DNA from: Caulobacter sp. SL161 | GTDB taxonomy: Bacteria > Pseudomonadota > Alphaproteobacteria > Caulobacterales > Caulobacteraceae | Assembly: GCF_026672375.1 (NCBI RefSeq) | Contig: NZ_JAPPRA010000001.1 | Location: 1,612,001 to 1,676,000 of the forward strand | DNA: 64,000 nucleotides | Reading direction: 5' to 3' | Shown here: positions 36,890 to 47,985 of the stretch, one piece after another | Layout: every line of letters starts with the position of its first letter | Position numbering within the stretch: the stretch's first letter is position 1 | Notes under the pieces: generated by a model | Seen by the model: only the letters and a program-made list of their open reading frames with translations | Databases searched by the model: none | Told to the model about the DNA's origin: nothing | Position numbers and translations under genes: made by a program

Positions 36890-36890
<1 letters not shown>
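36546..36890 (-). CDS. MmcQ/YjbR family protein
   Basis: A 114-residue protein of the MmcQ/YjbR family ([36 protein letters not shown]...[13 protein letters not shown]), a small CyaY-like fold that may bind DNA. The length is typical. Function in the cell is not established for the family. It overlaps the msrA stop (ATGA at 36890), so it is translated with msrA, and its own 3' end overlaps TetR. Confidence 0.88.
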
Positions 36891-37543
<653 letters not shown>

Positions 37544-37619
37544 GGCGGGCCTTTCGCGGCGGAAAACGCTTTGGCGCAGATATAGGCGCGGTCGTCGACG
37601 GTTTCATCCCGTAACGTGC

Positions 37620-37647
37620 TTGCTACCGGCGAGCCCCTGAGTATATT
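37620..37647 (+). promoter_or_regulatory. Candidate promoter of tRNA-Ser
   Basis: TTGCTA (37620-37625) and TATATT (37642-37647) are 16 bases apart and end 51 bases before the tRNA. They resemble a housekeeping sigma promoter, though not the strict Caulobacter consensus. Confidence 0.4.
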
Positions 37648-37697
37648 GCGCGCCTTCCCGCGCCGGGGGTCTCAACCACCCCCGACCTGAGTGCGCT

Positions 37698-37787
37698 GGT
37701 GAGGTGGCCGAGTGGTTGAAGGCGCACGCCTGGAACGCGTGTATAGGGGAAACTCTATCGAGGGTTCGAATCCCTCTCTCACCGCCA
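37698..37787 (+). tRNA. tRNA-Ser (GGA anticodon)
   Basis: A 90-base class II tRNA. The acceptor stem GGTGAGG pairs with TCTCACC, the discriminator is G and CCA is encoded (37785-37787). The anticodon loop CTGGAAC gives GGA, which reads UCC and UCU serine codons. The long variable arm (TATAGGGGAAACTCTATC) and GGTTCGAATCC T-arm are as expected. Confidence 0.97.
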
Positions 37788-38033
37788 CTACTCTCAGCCC
37801 AAGATCTTGAAAAGTATCGGAATTCCGCCGAGAGAGCGGTGTTGCGCCGTCATGTCCTTCGTCCCCAGAGCGGTTGTGCGGACAAGCGCCCAGGTCGCTG
37901 CCGGCGGCGGGCCGTCTTGAAACTGACATGAAAGTGCGATCCATCCGTCACGGGACTGTCGTCTTGCCGTGATCCCCCGCAGTTACACGCCCCCCACAAT
38001 GAAGCGTCGCCATGACGCCAAACGGGGGTATCC

Positions 38034-40716
38034 ATGTTCAACCGCTCGAAAGTGGCGCTGCTGCGCCGCGCTAGCCTGTTGGCGCTGTCGGCCGTCGCGA
38101 TCTCCGGCGTCGCCCATGCTGCCGACGTCGTGACCGACGATCAGGATGCTGTGAGCAGCGTCGTCGTCACGGCCCGCCGCCCGCTGGCCGAGAGCCAGGC
38201 CGCAGCCCTGCAGATCCAGAAGAACTCCGACTCGCTGATCAGCGTGCTGTCCGGCCGACGCCATCGGCGACCTGCCGGACCAGAACATCGCCTTCGCCGT
38301 CGGCCGTCTGCCGGGCGTCGCCGTCGAGCGCGACCAGGGCCAGGCCCGCTATGTCAACCTGCGCGGCGCGCCGGTCTACTGGACCACGCTGTCGTTCGAC
38401 GGTCTCAGCGTCGTCAGCCCCGAAGGCCGCGCGACCCGCTTTGACAACATCCCCTCGGCGATCGCCAGCCTGATCACCGTCGAAAAGGCCATTGTGCCCT
38501 CGATGCCGGGCGACACGGTCGCCGGCAATGTCGACATCCGCACCCGCCGCGCCTTTGACTACAAGGGCCAGAAGTTCACGGGCAAGCTGGGCGTCGGCCG
38601 CGTGAAGCTGGGCGGCGGCGACGAGCTGGACAGCAACCTCGTCTATTCGAACGTGTTCGGCGACAAGCTGGGCGTCGTGGCCCAAGCCTCGTACTATTCG
38701 CGCGAGATGGCGACCGATAACTGGGAGACCGATCCCTATCTGTCGAACACGGTCGATCCGAGCAAGCGCTTCGCCCGCGAGCACGAGAACAAGCACTATC
38801 GCCTGACCCGTCGCAACATGTCGGCCTCGATCCGCGCCGACTACAAGTTCGACGACAACAACGCGATCTTCGTCAGCACGATCAACACCTATTACAACGA
38901 CGACGAGCTGCGCGATAACTTCCTCATCCGTCTGGACCGGGGTACCGACGCCGCCGGCAACAGCTACACCAGCACCGCCTTTATCAATGGCAACAACCCC
39001 GTCGCGGGCACGGTCTATGGCGCGCAGATCAACGCCCGTATCGACTACCGCAACACCAAGGAAGGCATGTCCACCAACACGGTGGGCGGCGAGCACAAGT
39101 GGGACAAGCTGAGCGCTTCGTGGCGCCTGAACTACACCTACACCCAGGACGGCCGTGACACGCCGGTGACCATGGCTTTCCAGAGCCCGTCGACCTTCTC
39201 GCTGCGTCCGACGATCGATTACGATTTCCGCAACGGCGACCTGAACACGATCCGCTTCTTCCAGACGGGCGGCACGACGACGGCGCGCACCCAGGGCGCG
39301 CAAGTCACCAACATCGAGGACTTCCAGTTCCCGCTGCAAAGCGCGGGCATGCTGAAGGGCGGCGACTTCACCGGCGCCTACACCGCCAAGGCCGACTTCG
39401 ACTACGAAGGCGAACTGTTCGGTCGCGAGACCAAGTTCGAGTTCGGCGGTCTGTGGACCTCGCGCACCAAGAAGTCGCGTGAAAGCAGCTTCACCCGCGC
39501 CTATTCGGGTACGGGCGTGCCGGCCTGGGGCCAGTTTGCCACCAACATCGAGTATCTGGGCAGCCAGAACCTGAACTACGCCTTCCGCTACACCAACAAG
39601 GACTACACGACGAACTTCGTCGAAGACCTGGTGAAGACCGGCCAGGCGACCAAGAACGACACGCGCGCCAACTACTGGCGCGTGGGCGAGACGATCACCG
39701 CCGGCTATGCGATGGCCACGACCCGGTTCGACTGGGGCAGCATCGTCTACGGCGCCCGCGTCGAGCACATCGAGAACGAAGGCCAGGCCTTTGTCGGCTC
39801 CAGCCTGGTCAAGGTGACGAGCGACGACACGCTGTACTATCCCAGCGCGCACCTGAACTGGAACCTGCGCGAAGACCTGAAGCTGCGCGTGGGTGTCACC
39901 ACCTCGGCCTCGCGCGCGGACTTCGACGACCTGCGTCCGAACTACACCTTCAGCGACTCCAACCAAACGGTTTCGGGCGGCAACCCCTACGCCAAGCCCG
40001 AGCGCCAGGTCGGCTTCGACACCTATCTGGAATGGTACGCCGGTCGCGAGACCTTCGTGTCGGCGGGCGTGTTCTACAAGGATCTGAAGGACGTTCTGGT
40101 CCAGACCTCGCGGGTGTTCGGCGAAACCACGCTGAACAGCGGCGGCGTCGATCGCTCGGGCTACGCCTATTCGGGCATCGGCAACGCCGGCGAGGGCCAC
40201 ATCCAGGGTCTGGAAGTCTTCTTCAGCGGCACGGCCGAGACGTTCGTCCAGTCGCGCAACCTGCCGGCTTGGCTGGGCGGCTTCGGGACCCGCCTGTCGG
40301 GCACCTGGACCTCGTCGGAGGTCGCCCTGCCGGCGACCACCACTCAACCGGCCCGCACCATCTCGGTGCTGGGCACCTCGGACGCGGTCTATAACATCCA
40401 GGCCATCTATGAAAAGTATGGCCTGACCATGCGTCTGGCCTACCAGTACCGCACGCCGTGGGGTCAGTCGGTGGGGGACTACCGCGTGACCAACGGCAGC
40501 GTCTTCACCTCGGGCAATGGCGATATCTACTGGGATAGCGACGAGGAGCTGGACTTCTCGGCGCGCTATCAGGTCAACGACAACATCGAAGTGTTCTTCG
40601 ACGCCAGCAACCTGACCAACGCCGGCGCCCGCCGCTACGCTGATCAGAGCCGCTACACGATCGAGTACGAGAAGTTCGGCCCGCGCTACGTCGCCGGCGT
40701 GCGCTTCAACTTCTAA
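38034..40716 (+). pseudogene. TonB-dependent receptor, one-base frameshift in the plug
   Basis: About 893 residues if repaired. A signal peptide (LLALSAVAISGVAHA) and TonB-box-like VSSVVVTARRP read in the first frame to VLSG, then the frame is lost. The adjacent frame continues with ADAIGDLPDQNIAFAVGRLPGVAVERDQG, the TBDR plug, and an intact barrel ending GVRFNF at 40716. One extra G in TCCGGCCGAC (38249-38258) accounts for it. The first-frame product stops at 38444 after about 136 residues; the second frame could restart only at a late ATG (38494) lacking a signal peptide. It is either a recent pseudogene or a base-call error. Confidence 0.88.
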
Positions 40717-40725
40717 GACCCGGCG

Positions 40726-40766
40726 CGCCCACGCCTGGCCCTGGCTTTCAGGGGCGGGCGTGGGCG
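40726..40766 (+). terminator. Long hairpin after the TBDR
   Basis: CGCCCACGCC (40726-40735) pairs with GGCGTGGGCG (40757-40766), and a nested CCCTG/CAGGG hairpin lies inside. There is no U-run. It is probably a Rho-assisted terminator or RNA-stabilising structure. Confidence 0.5.
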
Positions 40767-41107
40767 GCGTCGTCTCCGAGCCCGCGCAGGCGCGGCTCCG
40801 GTTGAGCTTCATCCTGACCGGCAGGCATGACGGGCTCGTCGAGCGAACGTTTCACGCCGGTTCCGGCGGCAAAGATCGCTCCGGCGAAGACCAATCCTCA
40901 CCCTGAACAGCACACGCGAAGACGCGGACGCGGCCAGCGCAATCTCCCCGGCGAGCCGGCGGGGGTGACGGCTTTTTGCGGCACAGGTCAGGCGCGCATG
41001 AGCGCCGCTCATGCAAGCTATGAGCGTTGCGCTTCTGTCGGGCGAGAGTGGGGGCAGCTATCCTAACTCGGTCTGTGCACCTTTCGTTCTCGACCAAGGA
41101 GGAAGCT
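40767..41107. other. Upstream region of the GG-leader peptide gene
   Basis: About 340 bases with no supported gene. It carries the ATGAGCG palindrome array (40996-41026) and the perfect AGGAGG ribosome binding site (41097-41102) of the peptide gene. Confidence 0.6.
40996..41026. promoter_or_regulatory. Palindrome array of ATGAGCG half-sites
   Basis: GCATGAGCG (40996-41004) and CGCTCATGC (41006-41014) form a perfect 19-base palindrome. A third half-site ATGAGCG follows at 41020-41026, so GCTCAT and ATGAGC make a second inverted pair spaced by 7 bases. It ends 81 bases before the peptide start codon. This is the layout of a cooperative operator. The binding protein is unknown. Confidence 0.6.
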
Positions 41108-41260
41108 ATGACAGCTTTGGCTATGGACGTGCGTGAGTTGAGTATCGATGAGATCGACGCGGTGGCTGGCGGGCCGCTTCCCGCTGTCATCATCGTAAAG
41201 GTCGCCGTCAAGGCGGTCTTGCTGGGCTCGGTTAGCTGTAGCGTGACCATCAAATCATAG
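41108..41260 (+). CDS. Double-glycine-leader peptide (microcin/bacteriocin-like precursor)
   Basis: A 50-residue peptide. Residues 1-22 look like a GG-type leader: RELSIDEIDAVAGG matches the pattern E-L-S-x-x-E-I-x-x-V-x-G-G of bacteriocin and C39-peptidase substrates. The predicted core of 28 residues (PLPAVIIVKVAVKAVLLG, then SVSCSVTIKS) is hydrophobic and cationic with one cysteine. A perfect AGGAGG is 5 bases before the ATG. The in-frame ATG at 41027 is less likely, lacking such a site. Secretion would need a C39 ABC transporter, which is not in this window. It could be a bacteriocin, a signalling peptide or a modified peptide; the leader call is by motif only. Confidence 0.65.
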   Translation: MTALAMDVRELSIDEIDAVAGGPLPAVIIVKVAVKAVLLGSVSCSVTIKS

Positions 41261-41267
41261 TAACGCT

Positions 41268-41297
41268 GAACGGCCGCAGTTTCGGTTGCGGCCGTTC
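41268..41297 (+). terminator. Strong hairpin between peptide gene and next gene
   Basis: GAACGGCCGCA (41268-41278) and TGCGGCCGTTC (41287-41297) form a perfect 11-base-pair stem with an 8-base loop, 7 bases after the peptide stop. No U-run follows, so it may stabilise the peptide mRNA or lower readthrough into the gene at 41326. Confidence 0.6.
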
Positions 41298-41325
41298 TAC
41301 CGCCAAAAGGGTTTGGTGAGCGCCG

Positions 41326-41808
41326 ATGGACCAGACATCGCGTTTGCGATCGTCCGCCCTCGTCGAGGTCCTGACGCGGGACGGGGACACCTTTCCTATC
41401 GCGGCGGGGCGGGAGCTGATTGCGCTGATCCCTGTGTCGTCGGGTCTCGGGACCCCGCTGCGGATCGATACGGCCTGGCAGGGGCCGACGTCTGGCATGG
41501 CGGGTTCGGCGGCGGGCGTGGGGACCGTCTCCCTGCCCGGCGAGGGCGAGGACCGTCGGTGGAGCTTCGGCTCACCGCCCGTCTGGCGCTGCGGCCTGTA
41601 CACTCTGTGTCACCGCCCGGGCCGATTGCAGATCGAACAGCTTTTCGCCGACACCTTCGAGGACCAGACCGGCCGCGCCTTCGTGCTGCAGTACGATCGT
41701 CGGACCGGGCGGCCGACCCGTCTGCTGCTGCAGGTGGAACAGACCCTGTCTCTCGGGCCCATCCGCTTGGGTCTCGCCCGGTTCAGGGACTGGAAGCGAC
41801 CGGTGTGA
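41326..41808 (+). CDS. Unknown protein beside the GG-leader peptide
   Basis: A 160-residue protein that I do not recognise (begins MDQTSRLRSSALVEVLTRDG, ends FRDWKRPV). It has no signal peptide and no membrane helix, and one cysteine pair in WRCGLYTLCHR. The composition is soluble with mixed alpha/beta character. It starts 65 bases after the peptide gene in the same direction with GGTGAG upstream, separated by a strong hairpin. By position it could be an immunity, maturation or partner protein for the peptide; nothing in its sequence proves that. Confidence 0.6.
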   Translation: MDQTSRLRSSALVEVLTRDGDTFPIAAGRELIALIPVSSGLGTPLRIDTAWQGPTSGMAGSAAGVGTVSLPGEGEDRRWSFGSPPVWRCGLYTLCHRPGRLQIEQLFADTFEDQTGRAFVLQYDRRTGRPTRLLLQVEQTLSLGPIRLGLARFRDWKRPV

Positions 41809-41936
41809 TGAAGATTCTCGGTTCCCCGGCCCGATATGAGCCAAGAGTCTCTCCGACGACGCCGCTCCCCCGATGATGCTGAGTTTCGAGCCGGTTTCCC
41901 TGGCGTTCGGCGTTCGCGCGCGTTAGCAGGGCGCCC

Positions 41937-43565
<1,629 letters not shown>

Positions 43566-43626
43566 GGCCCCTTCGGCTTTAGATGGAGCATCTAGAGCGT
43601 TGGAAATGGCTCTAAATGTTTGATTC

Positions 43627-43678
43627 TAGAGCCTGTTTGTCTGCTCCAGAGGGCCCCGTCCAAAGCAGACAGGCTCTG
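43627..43678. repeat. Intergenic hairpin AGAGCCTGT...ACAGGCTCT
   Basis: AGAGCCTGTTTGTCTGC and GCAGACAGGCTCT form imperfect arms about 22 bases apart. They share AGCCTGT/ACAGGCT with the element at 10302-10358 and probably belong to the same repeat family. Confidence 0.55.
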
Positions 43679-43897
43679 AGGCCTTTTCGCGCCGAGGTCG
43701 GGGCGACGCCCGCCGTTGCGCACGCCGAGAAAGCCGGTTGGATCCACTACAGCCTCCCCGTGTAAACGGTTGCGGACGCGAAACGTGGCGTGAGAACGGC
43801 GCGAGGTCGCACGGCGCCGCGCAAGATTCTTGCTCAACGGGCCCCCGATCGCTCCATTTATCATAAGAATGTACCCAAAAAGGCGCTTGAAAAAAGA

Positions 43898-43913
43898 TTG
43901 CTAGCGCTGTCAA
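43898..43913. promoter_or_regulatory. Candidate LacI-type operator 1
   Basis: TTGCTAGCGCTGTCAA is a 16-base imperfect palindrome with a symmetric AGCGCT centre and TTG/CAA ends. It lies about 170 bases before the TBDR start. Confidence 0.55.
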
Positions 43914-43941
43914 TTGGCCATTGCAGCGATCCGATACCGAT

Positions 43942-43953
43942 GTTACCGCTAAC
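43942..43953. promoter_or_regulatory. Candidate LacI-type operator 2
   Basis: GTTACCGCTAAC is symmetric except for one pair and has the central CG of LacI-family sites. It lies 44 bases downstream of operator 1, four helical turns away, so the two could act together. Confidence 0.55.
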
Positions 43954-44071
43954 TAGTTTCTAGTGGTTCGGTTCTTTGGTTCGGACGCCGGAACGGAAAG
44001 AGCGACCGGAAATGCTTCCGGTTCGTAACAAAAACAGCGCCCCATAGAGGGCTTGATTAGGGGGAATGGCT

Positions 44072-47000
44072 ATGAAGCGGCTTCGTCGCTTGCATGCGTC
44101 TGCCTCGTGCGTCGCTATCACAGCGGCCATGTTCGCCAGCCCGGTGCTGGCCCAGCAGGCTCAAAACACCACCGTTGATGAAGTGATCATCACGGGCATC
44201 CGCGCTTCGCTCGAGCGGTCGATCGAGATCAAGCGGACCAATTCGGGCGTCGTCGACGCCATCTCCGCCGAAGACATGGGCAAGTTCCCGGATACGAACC
44301 TCGCAGAGTCCCTGCAGCGGATCACGGGTGTGTCGATCGACCGGACCAACGGCGAAGGCTCGCAGGTCACGGTCCGCGGCTTCGGCGGCGGCTTCAATCT
44401 CGTGACGCTGAACGGCCGCACCATGCCGACGGCCAACGTCGCCACGGTCGGTGGCGACCAGTCGTCGGACACCGCCGGCGGCACCAGCCGTTCGTTCGAC
44501 TTCTCGAACCTGGCGTCGGAAGGCGTCACCACGCTGGAAGTTTACAAGACCGGCCGCGCGGCGGTTCCGTCGGGCGGCATCGGCGCGGCCATCAACGTCA
44601 AGACCCGCCGTCCGCTGGACGGCAAGCCGGGCCTGACGGGCAGCGTCGGCGTCAAGGCCGTCTATGACCAGAGCATGGACAAGAAGGTCGACGACGGCGG
44701 CAGCAAGATCACGCCGGAATTCTCGGGCCTTCTGAACTGGGCCGACGACAGCGACACCTTCGGCGTCGCCCTGTTCGGCGCCTATCAGAAGCGCGACTTC
44801 ACCAGCCGCAGCGTCACGTCGAACGACTGGAACATCCGGACCTATTCGGACTTCATCAACCCGGCCAACGGCTTTGTCCGTAACAGCGGCGCGACCCAGA
44901 TCACCAACGCGCCGTCCAGCGGCTCGACCCTGGTCGCCATCCCGAACGACAGCCGCTACCACTTCTCGCAAGGCGAGCGTGAGCGGATCAACGGTCAGCT
45001 GACCGCCCAGTATCGTCCGACCGAGAACCTGACCATCACGGCGGACGCCCTGTACGCCGTGAACAAGTCGTTCGAGCGTCGCAACGACAGCACCAACTGG
45101 TTCAACCGTCCGTTCGACCGCGTCACGTTCGACAACAACCCCGTCGTCGCGACCGCCGTGCTGCTGCAGGAAACGCTCAGCGGCACCAAGGACATGGGCT
45201 TCGAGCAGCAGTATCGCAGCAACGAAGACACCCTGGAGTCCTATGGCCTGAGCGCCGACTGGGATCTGTCCGACCGCCTGCGCGTCAAGCTGGACGGCCA
45301 TATCTCGAAGGCCGACTCCGGTCCGCACTCGCGCAACGGCACCAGCTCGACCACCGTCTCGATCGGCGCGCCGATCGTCTCGGCGCACTCGGTGGACTAC
45401 AGCGGCAAGGTTCCGGTGCAGTCGATCACGATCAACGACGCGGCGCCGCGCGGCAACGGCAACGGCGCCCTGGACGCCGGCGACCTGGGTAGCCAGGTCG
45501 CCCGCACCTGGACCAACAGCCAGCGCCACGAAGTCAAGGAGATCCGCGCCGACGTCACCTACGACCTCGACGACAACGGCAGCCGCCTCGACTTTGGTTT
45601 GGACTATCGCACCTCCAAGATGGTCCAGGAGAGCCGCTCGACCCAACAGGATCTGGGCAGCTGGGGCATCTCGAACCCGCGTGACGTGCAACAGTTCGCG
45701 CCGGGCCTGGTCAAGGCCTTCTGCATGGCCTGCCAGTTCAACGAGTTCGACCTGAAGCAAAGCGGCGCCGGCCTGGTGTCGTTCCGCGCTGACGCCATCG
45801 ACCTCTACAACGCGATGTCGCAGGCCTATGTGGCGCGCGGCAATCCGGTGAGCGTCACGGGTCAAGGCAACAACCGCGTCGATGAAGACATCCTGGCGGG
45901 CTACGCTCAGGTGACCTGGAAGTCGGAACTGGGCGGCATGCCGGCCACTCTGGTCACCGGTGTTCGCTACGAGCAGACCAAGGTCACCTCGACCTCGCTG
46001 GTGCGCACGCCCAGCGCGATCGTCTGGACCGCCGACAACGACTTCAGCCTGCAGACCTCGGCGACCTATCAGCCGCTGGCCGGCAAGGGGAAGTACAACA
46101 ACCTGCTGCCCGCCCTGGACTTCAGCGTCGACCTGCGTGACGACGTCGTCGGCCGCTTCTCGTTCAGCCGCACGATCGCGCGTCCGGACTACGGCAACCT
46201 GTTCGCCGCCCAGTCGGCCGGCACGCCGAACCGTCCTGTTGCGAACGGGGCCATCCCGCTTGGCTCGAGCGGCAACCCGGACCTGGAGCCGCTGATCTCG
46301 GACAACTTCGACGTCTCGCTCGAGTGGTACTACAAGCCCAGCAGCTACATCACGGCCGGCTTCTTCGAGAAGCGCGTGAACAACTTCGTGGGCACGGGCA
46401 CCGTGACGCAGAACCTGTTCGGTCTGCGTGACGTCAGCTCCGGCGCGGCGGGCACCCGTTCGGGCAACGCCAAGGCGATCCTGACGGCCATCGGCGCCGA
46501 CCAGACCGACGTGAACCTGTTCACGATGACGGCTCTGCTGCAGACCACCGGTTCGGCGGCGGCGGCTCAGGCTCAGTTCCAGGCCAACCGTGGCGTCACG
46601 GGCGACCTGAACCAAGCCTTCGTGGACCAGATCCTGGCGGCGGTCGATCTCTCGCCCAACAGCACCGATCCGCTGTTCAACTTCCAGGTCTCCAAGCCGA
46701 TCAACAACAAGACCGGCAAGATCCACGGCTTCGAAATCGCGGCCCAGCACTTCTTCGGTGACACCGGCTTCGGTGTGTCGGGGGCCTATACGATGGTTCG
46801 CGGCGACGTGGCCTTCAACAACGGCGCGAGCCCGTCGCAAGACCAGTTCGCTCTGCTGGGTCTGTCGGACACGGCCAACGCCACCCTGATCTACGACAAG
46901 AACGGGATCTCGGCGCGGATCGCCTACAACTGGCGTGACAAGTTCCTGGCGGCCACCAACCGTGGCGGCTCGCGGAACCCGGTCTACACTGCGCCGTTCG

Positions 47001-47173
47001 GCCAGCTGGACATCAACGTCAGCTACGACGTGACGCCGAAGCTGGCGATCTCGCTGGAAGGCATCAACCTGACCAAGGAAAGCCTGCGGACCTACGCTCG
47101 CGACGAAAACCAGCTGTGGTTCGCCCAGGAGCTGGATCGTCGGATCCTGCTCGGCGCACGCTACCGCTTCTAG
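44072..47173 (+). CDS. TonB-dependent receptor (large Caulobacter type)
   Basis: A 1033-residue outer-membrane receptor. A signal peptide (cut near VLA-QQ) is followed by TonB-box-like DEVIITGIRASLERS. The plug signature AISAEDMGKFPDTNLAESLQRITGVSI defines the large Xanthomonas-Caulobacter TBDR group, and the barrel ends LLGARYRF. I prefer ATG 44072 over 44066 because the AGGGGG site is then 7 bases away instead of 1. Two LacI-type operators upstream suggest sugar control by a regulator elsewhere. Downstream, past a terminator, lie SapC, cupin and halogenase genes, a set that recurs beside such receptors in Caulobacterales (from memory). Confidence 0.93.
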   Translation: MKRLRRLHASASCVAITAAMFASPVLAQQAQNTTVDEVIITGIRASLERSIEIKRTNSGVVDAISAEDMGKFPDTNLAESLQRITGVSIDRTNGEGSQVTVRGFGGGFNLVTLNGRTMPTANVATVGGDQSSDTAGGTSRSFDFSNLASEGVTTLEVYKTGRAAVPSGGIGAAINVKTRRPLDGKPGLTGSVGVKAVYDQSMDKKVDDGGSKITPEFSGLLNWADDSDTFGVALFGAYQKRDFTSRSVTSNDWNIRTYSDFINPANGFVRNSGATQITNAPSSGSTLVAIPNDSRYHFSQGERERINGQLTAQYRPTENLTITADALYAVNKSFERRNDSTNWFNRPFDRVTFDNNPVVATAVLLQETLSGTKDMGFEQQYRSNEDTLESYGLSADWDLSDRLRVKLDGHISKADSGPHSRNGTSSTTVSIGAPIVSAHSVDYSGKVPVQSITINDAAPRGNGNGALDAGDLGSQVARTWTNSQRHEVKEIRADVTYDLDDNGSRLDFGLDYRTSKMVQESRSTQQDLGSWGISNPRDVQQFAPGLVKAFCMACQFNEFDLKQSGAGLVSFRADAIDLYNAMSQAYVARGNPVSVTGQGNNRVDEDILAGYAQVTWKSELGGMPATLVTGVRYEQTKVTSTSLVRTPSAIVWTADNDFSLQTSATYQPLAGKGKYNNLLPALDFSVDLRDDVVGRFSFSRTIARPDYGNLFAAQSAGTPNRPVANGAIPLGSSGNPDLEPLISDNFDVSLEWYYKPSSYITAGFFEKRVNNFVGTGTVTQNLFGLRDVSSGAAGTRSGNAKAILTAIGADQTDVNLFTMTALLQTTGSAAAAQAQFQANRGVTGDLNQAFVDQILAAVDLSPNSTDPLFNFQVSKPINNKTGKIHGFEIAAQHFFGDTGFGVSGAYTMVRGDVAFNNGASPSQDQFALLGLSDTANATLIYDKNGISARIAYNWRDKFLAATNRGGSRNPVYTAPFGQLDINVSYDVTPKLAISLEGINLTKESLRTYARDENQLWFAQELDRRILLGARYRF

Positions 47174-47195
47174 TCGCAAGACCGGAAGCAAGGAT

Positions 47196-47230
47196 GGGGT
47201 CGCCGCTTGCGGCGGCCCCTTTCTTCCTTT
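47196..47230 (+). terminator. Terminator after the TBDR
   Basis: GGGGTCGCC (47196-47204) pairs with GGCGGCCCC (47211-47219) with one G-U pair, followed by TTTCTTCCTTT. It partly separates the receptor from sapC. Confidence 0.85.
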
Positions 47231-47262
47231 GAAGTAGGCGTATCCAGGGTAGGTCGGCGTCC

Positions 47263-47985
47263 ATGAACCGAGTGCTTCTCAACAATGTCGATCATGCCGA
47301 CCTGCGCGTGATCGCCGCGCACGGCGTCGCGTTCGGCGATGGCGTCAACCAGACCCTGCTGCTGCCGACCGAGTTCGAGGCCGCGCAGCGCGAATATCCG
47401 ATCCTGATCCGCAAGGACCCCTCGGGCGGCTACCACGCTGTGGCGCTGCTGGGCCTGGATCGTGACGAGAACCTTTTCCTCGACGAGACGGGCTGGCGCG
47501 CGCGCTATGTGCCGGCGGTCCAGCGGCGCGGGCCTTTTTCGATCGCGCTCCAGCGCGACGAACGCGGCGGCGAGCCGCGACCGATGATCCATGTCGATCT
47601 TGATCATCCCCGCGTGAGCCAGACCGAAGGCGAGCGTCTGTTCCTGCCGGCGGGGGGCAATGCGCCCTATCTGCAGGCGGTCAGCCAGACCCTGGGGCAG
47701 ATCCACGAGGGGATCGACATCGCCAACCCGATGTTTGCGGCCTTCGAGCAGTATGGGCTGATCGAGCCCATCGATATCGAGATCAAGCTGGATGAGCATG
47801 CCAGCTATGACGTGCCGGACGTCTTCACCATCGCGCCGGATCGCCTGAACGCCCTGAGCGGCGAGGCGCTTGAGCGGCTGCATCAGTCCGGACTCCTGCG
47901 CGCCGCGCAGTGGATCGTCTCTTCGATGGGCAATATCGAGGATCTGATCGCCCGCAAGAACCGTCGCCGGGCCAGCCTGGCGTGA
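47263..47985 (+). CDS. SapC family protein
   Basis: A 240-residue SapC-like protein (LLLPTEFEAAQREYPILIRKD...LFLDETGWRARYVPAVQRRGPF). SapC was named from a Campylobacter S-layer locus, but most members sit next to TBDRs and halogenases and have no proven biochemistry. No signal peptide is seen. It is the first gene of a three-gene run: its TGA overlaps the GTG start of the cupin gene, which is followed by a halogenase. A role in handling the receptor's ligand is inference from this arrangement. Confidence 0.88.
   Translation: MNRVLLNNVDHADLRVIAAHGVAFGDGVNQTLLLPTEFEAAQREYPILIRKDPSGGYHAVALLGLDRDENLFLDETGWRARYVPAVQRRGPFSIALQRDERGGEPRPMIHVDLDHPRVSQTEGERLFLPAGGNAPYLQAVSQTLGQIHEGIDIANPMFAAFEQYGLIEPIDIEIKLDEHASYDVPDVFTIAPDRLNALSGEALERLHQSGLLRAAQWIVSSMGNIEDLIARKNRRRASLA

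Larger units (their letters stand above)
43566..44071. other. Regulatory region upstream of a TBDR
   Basis: About 500 bases with no gene. A repeat-like hairpin occupies 43627-43678. The 43850-44000 part is AT-richer and holds two LacI-type operators (43898-43913, 43942-43953). The ribosome binding site AGGGGG precedes the receptor start. Confidence 0.6.

Noticed and set aside
37698..37787. tRNA-Ser 3' end as an attachment site for a genomic island carrying the peptide gene
   Set aside because: No integrase and no direct repeat of the tRNA end were seen in the window, and the base composition does not change there.
44057..47191. 1044-codon minus-strand frame opposite the second large TBDR
   Set aside because: Same low-complexity shadow character; the plus strand encodes a complete receptor with signal peptide and terminal Phe.
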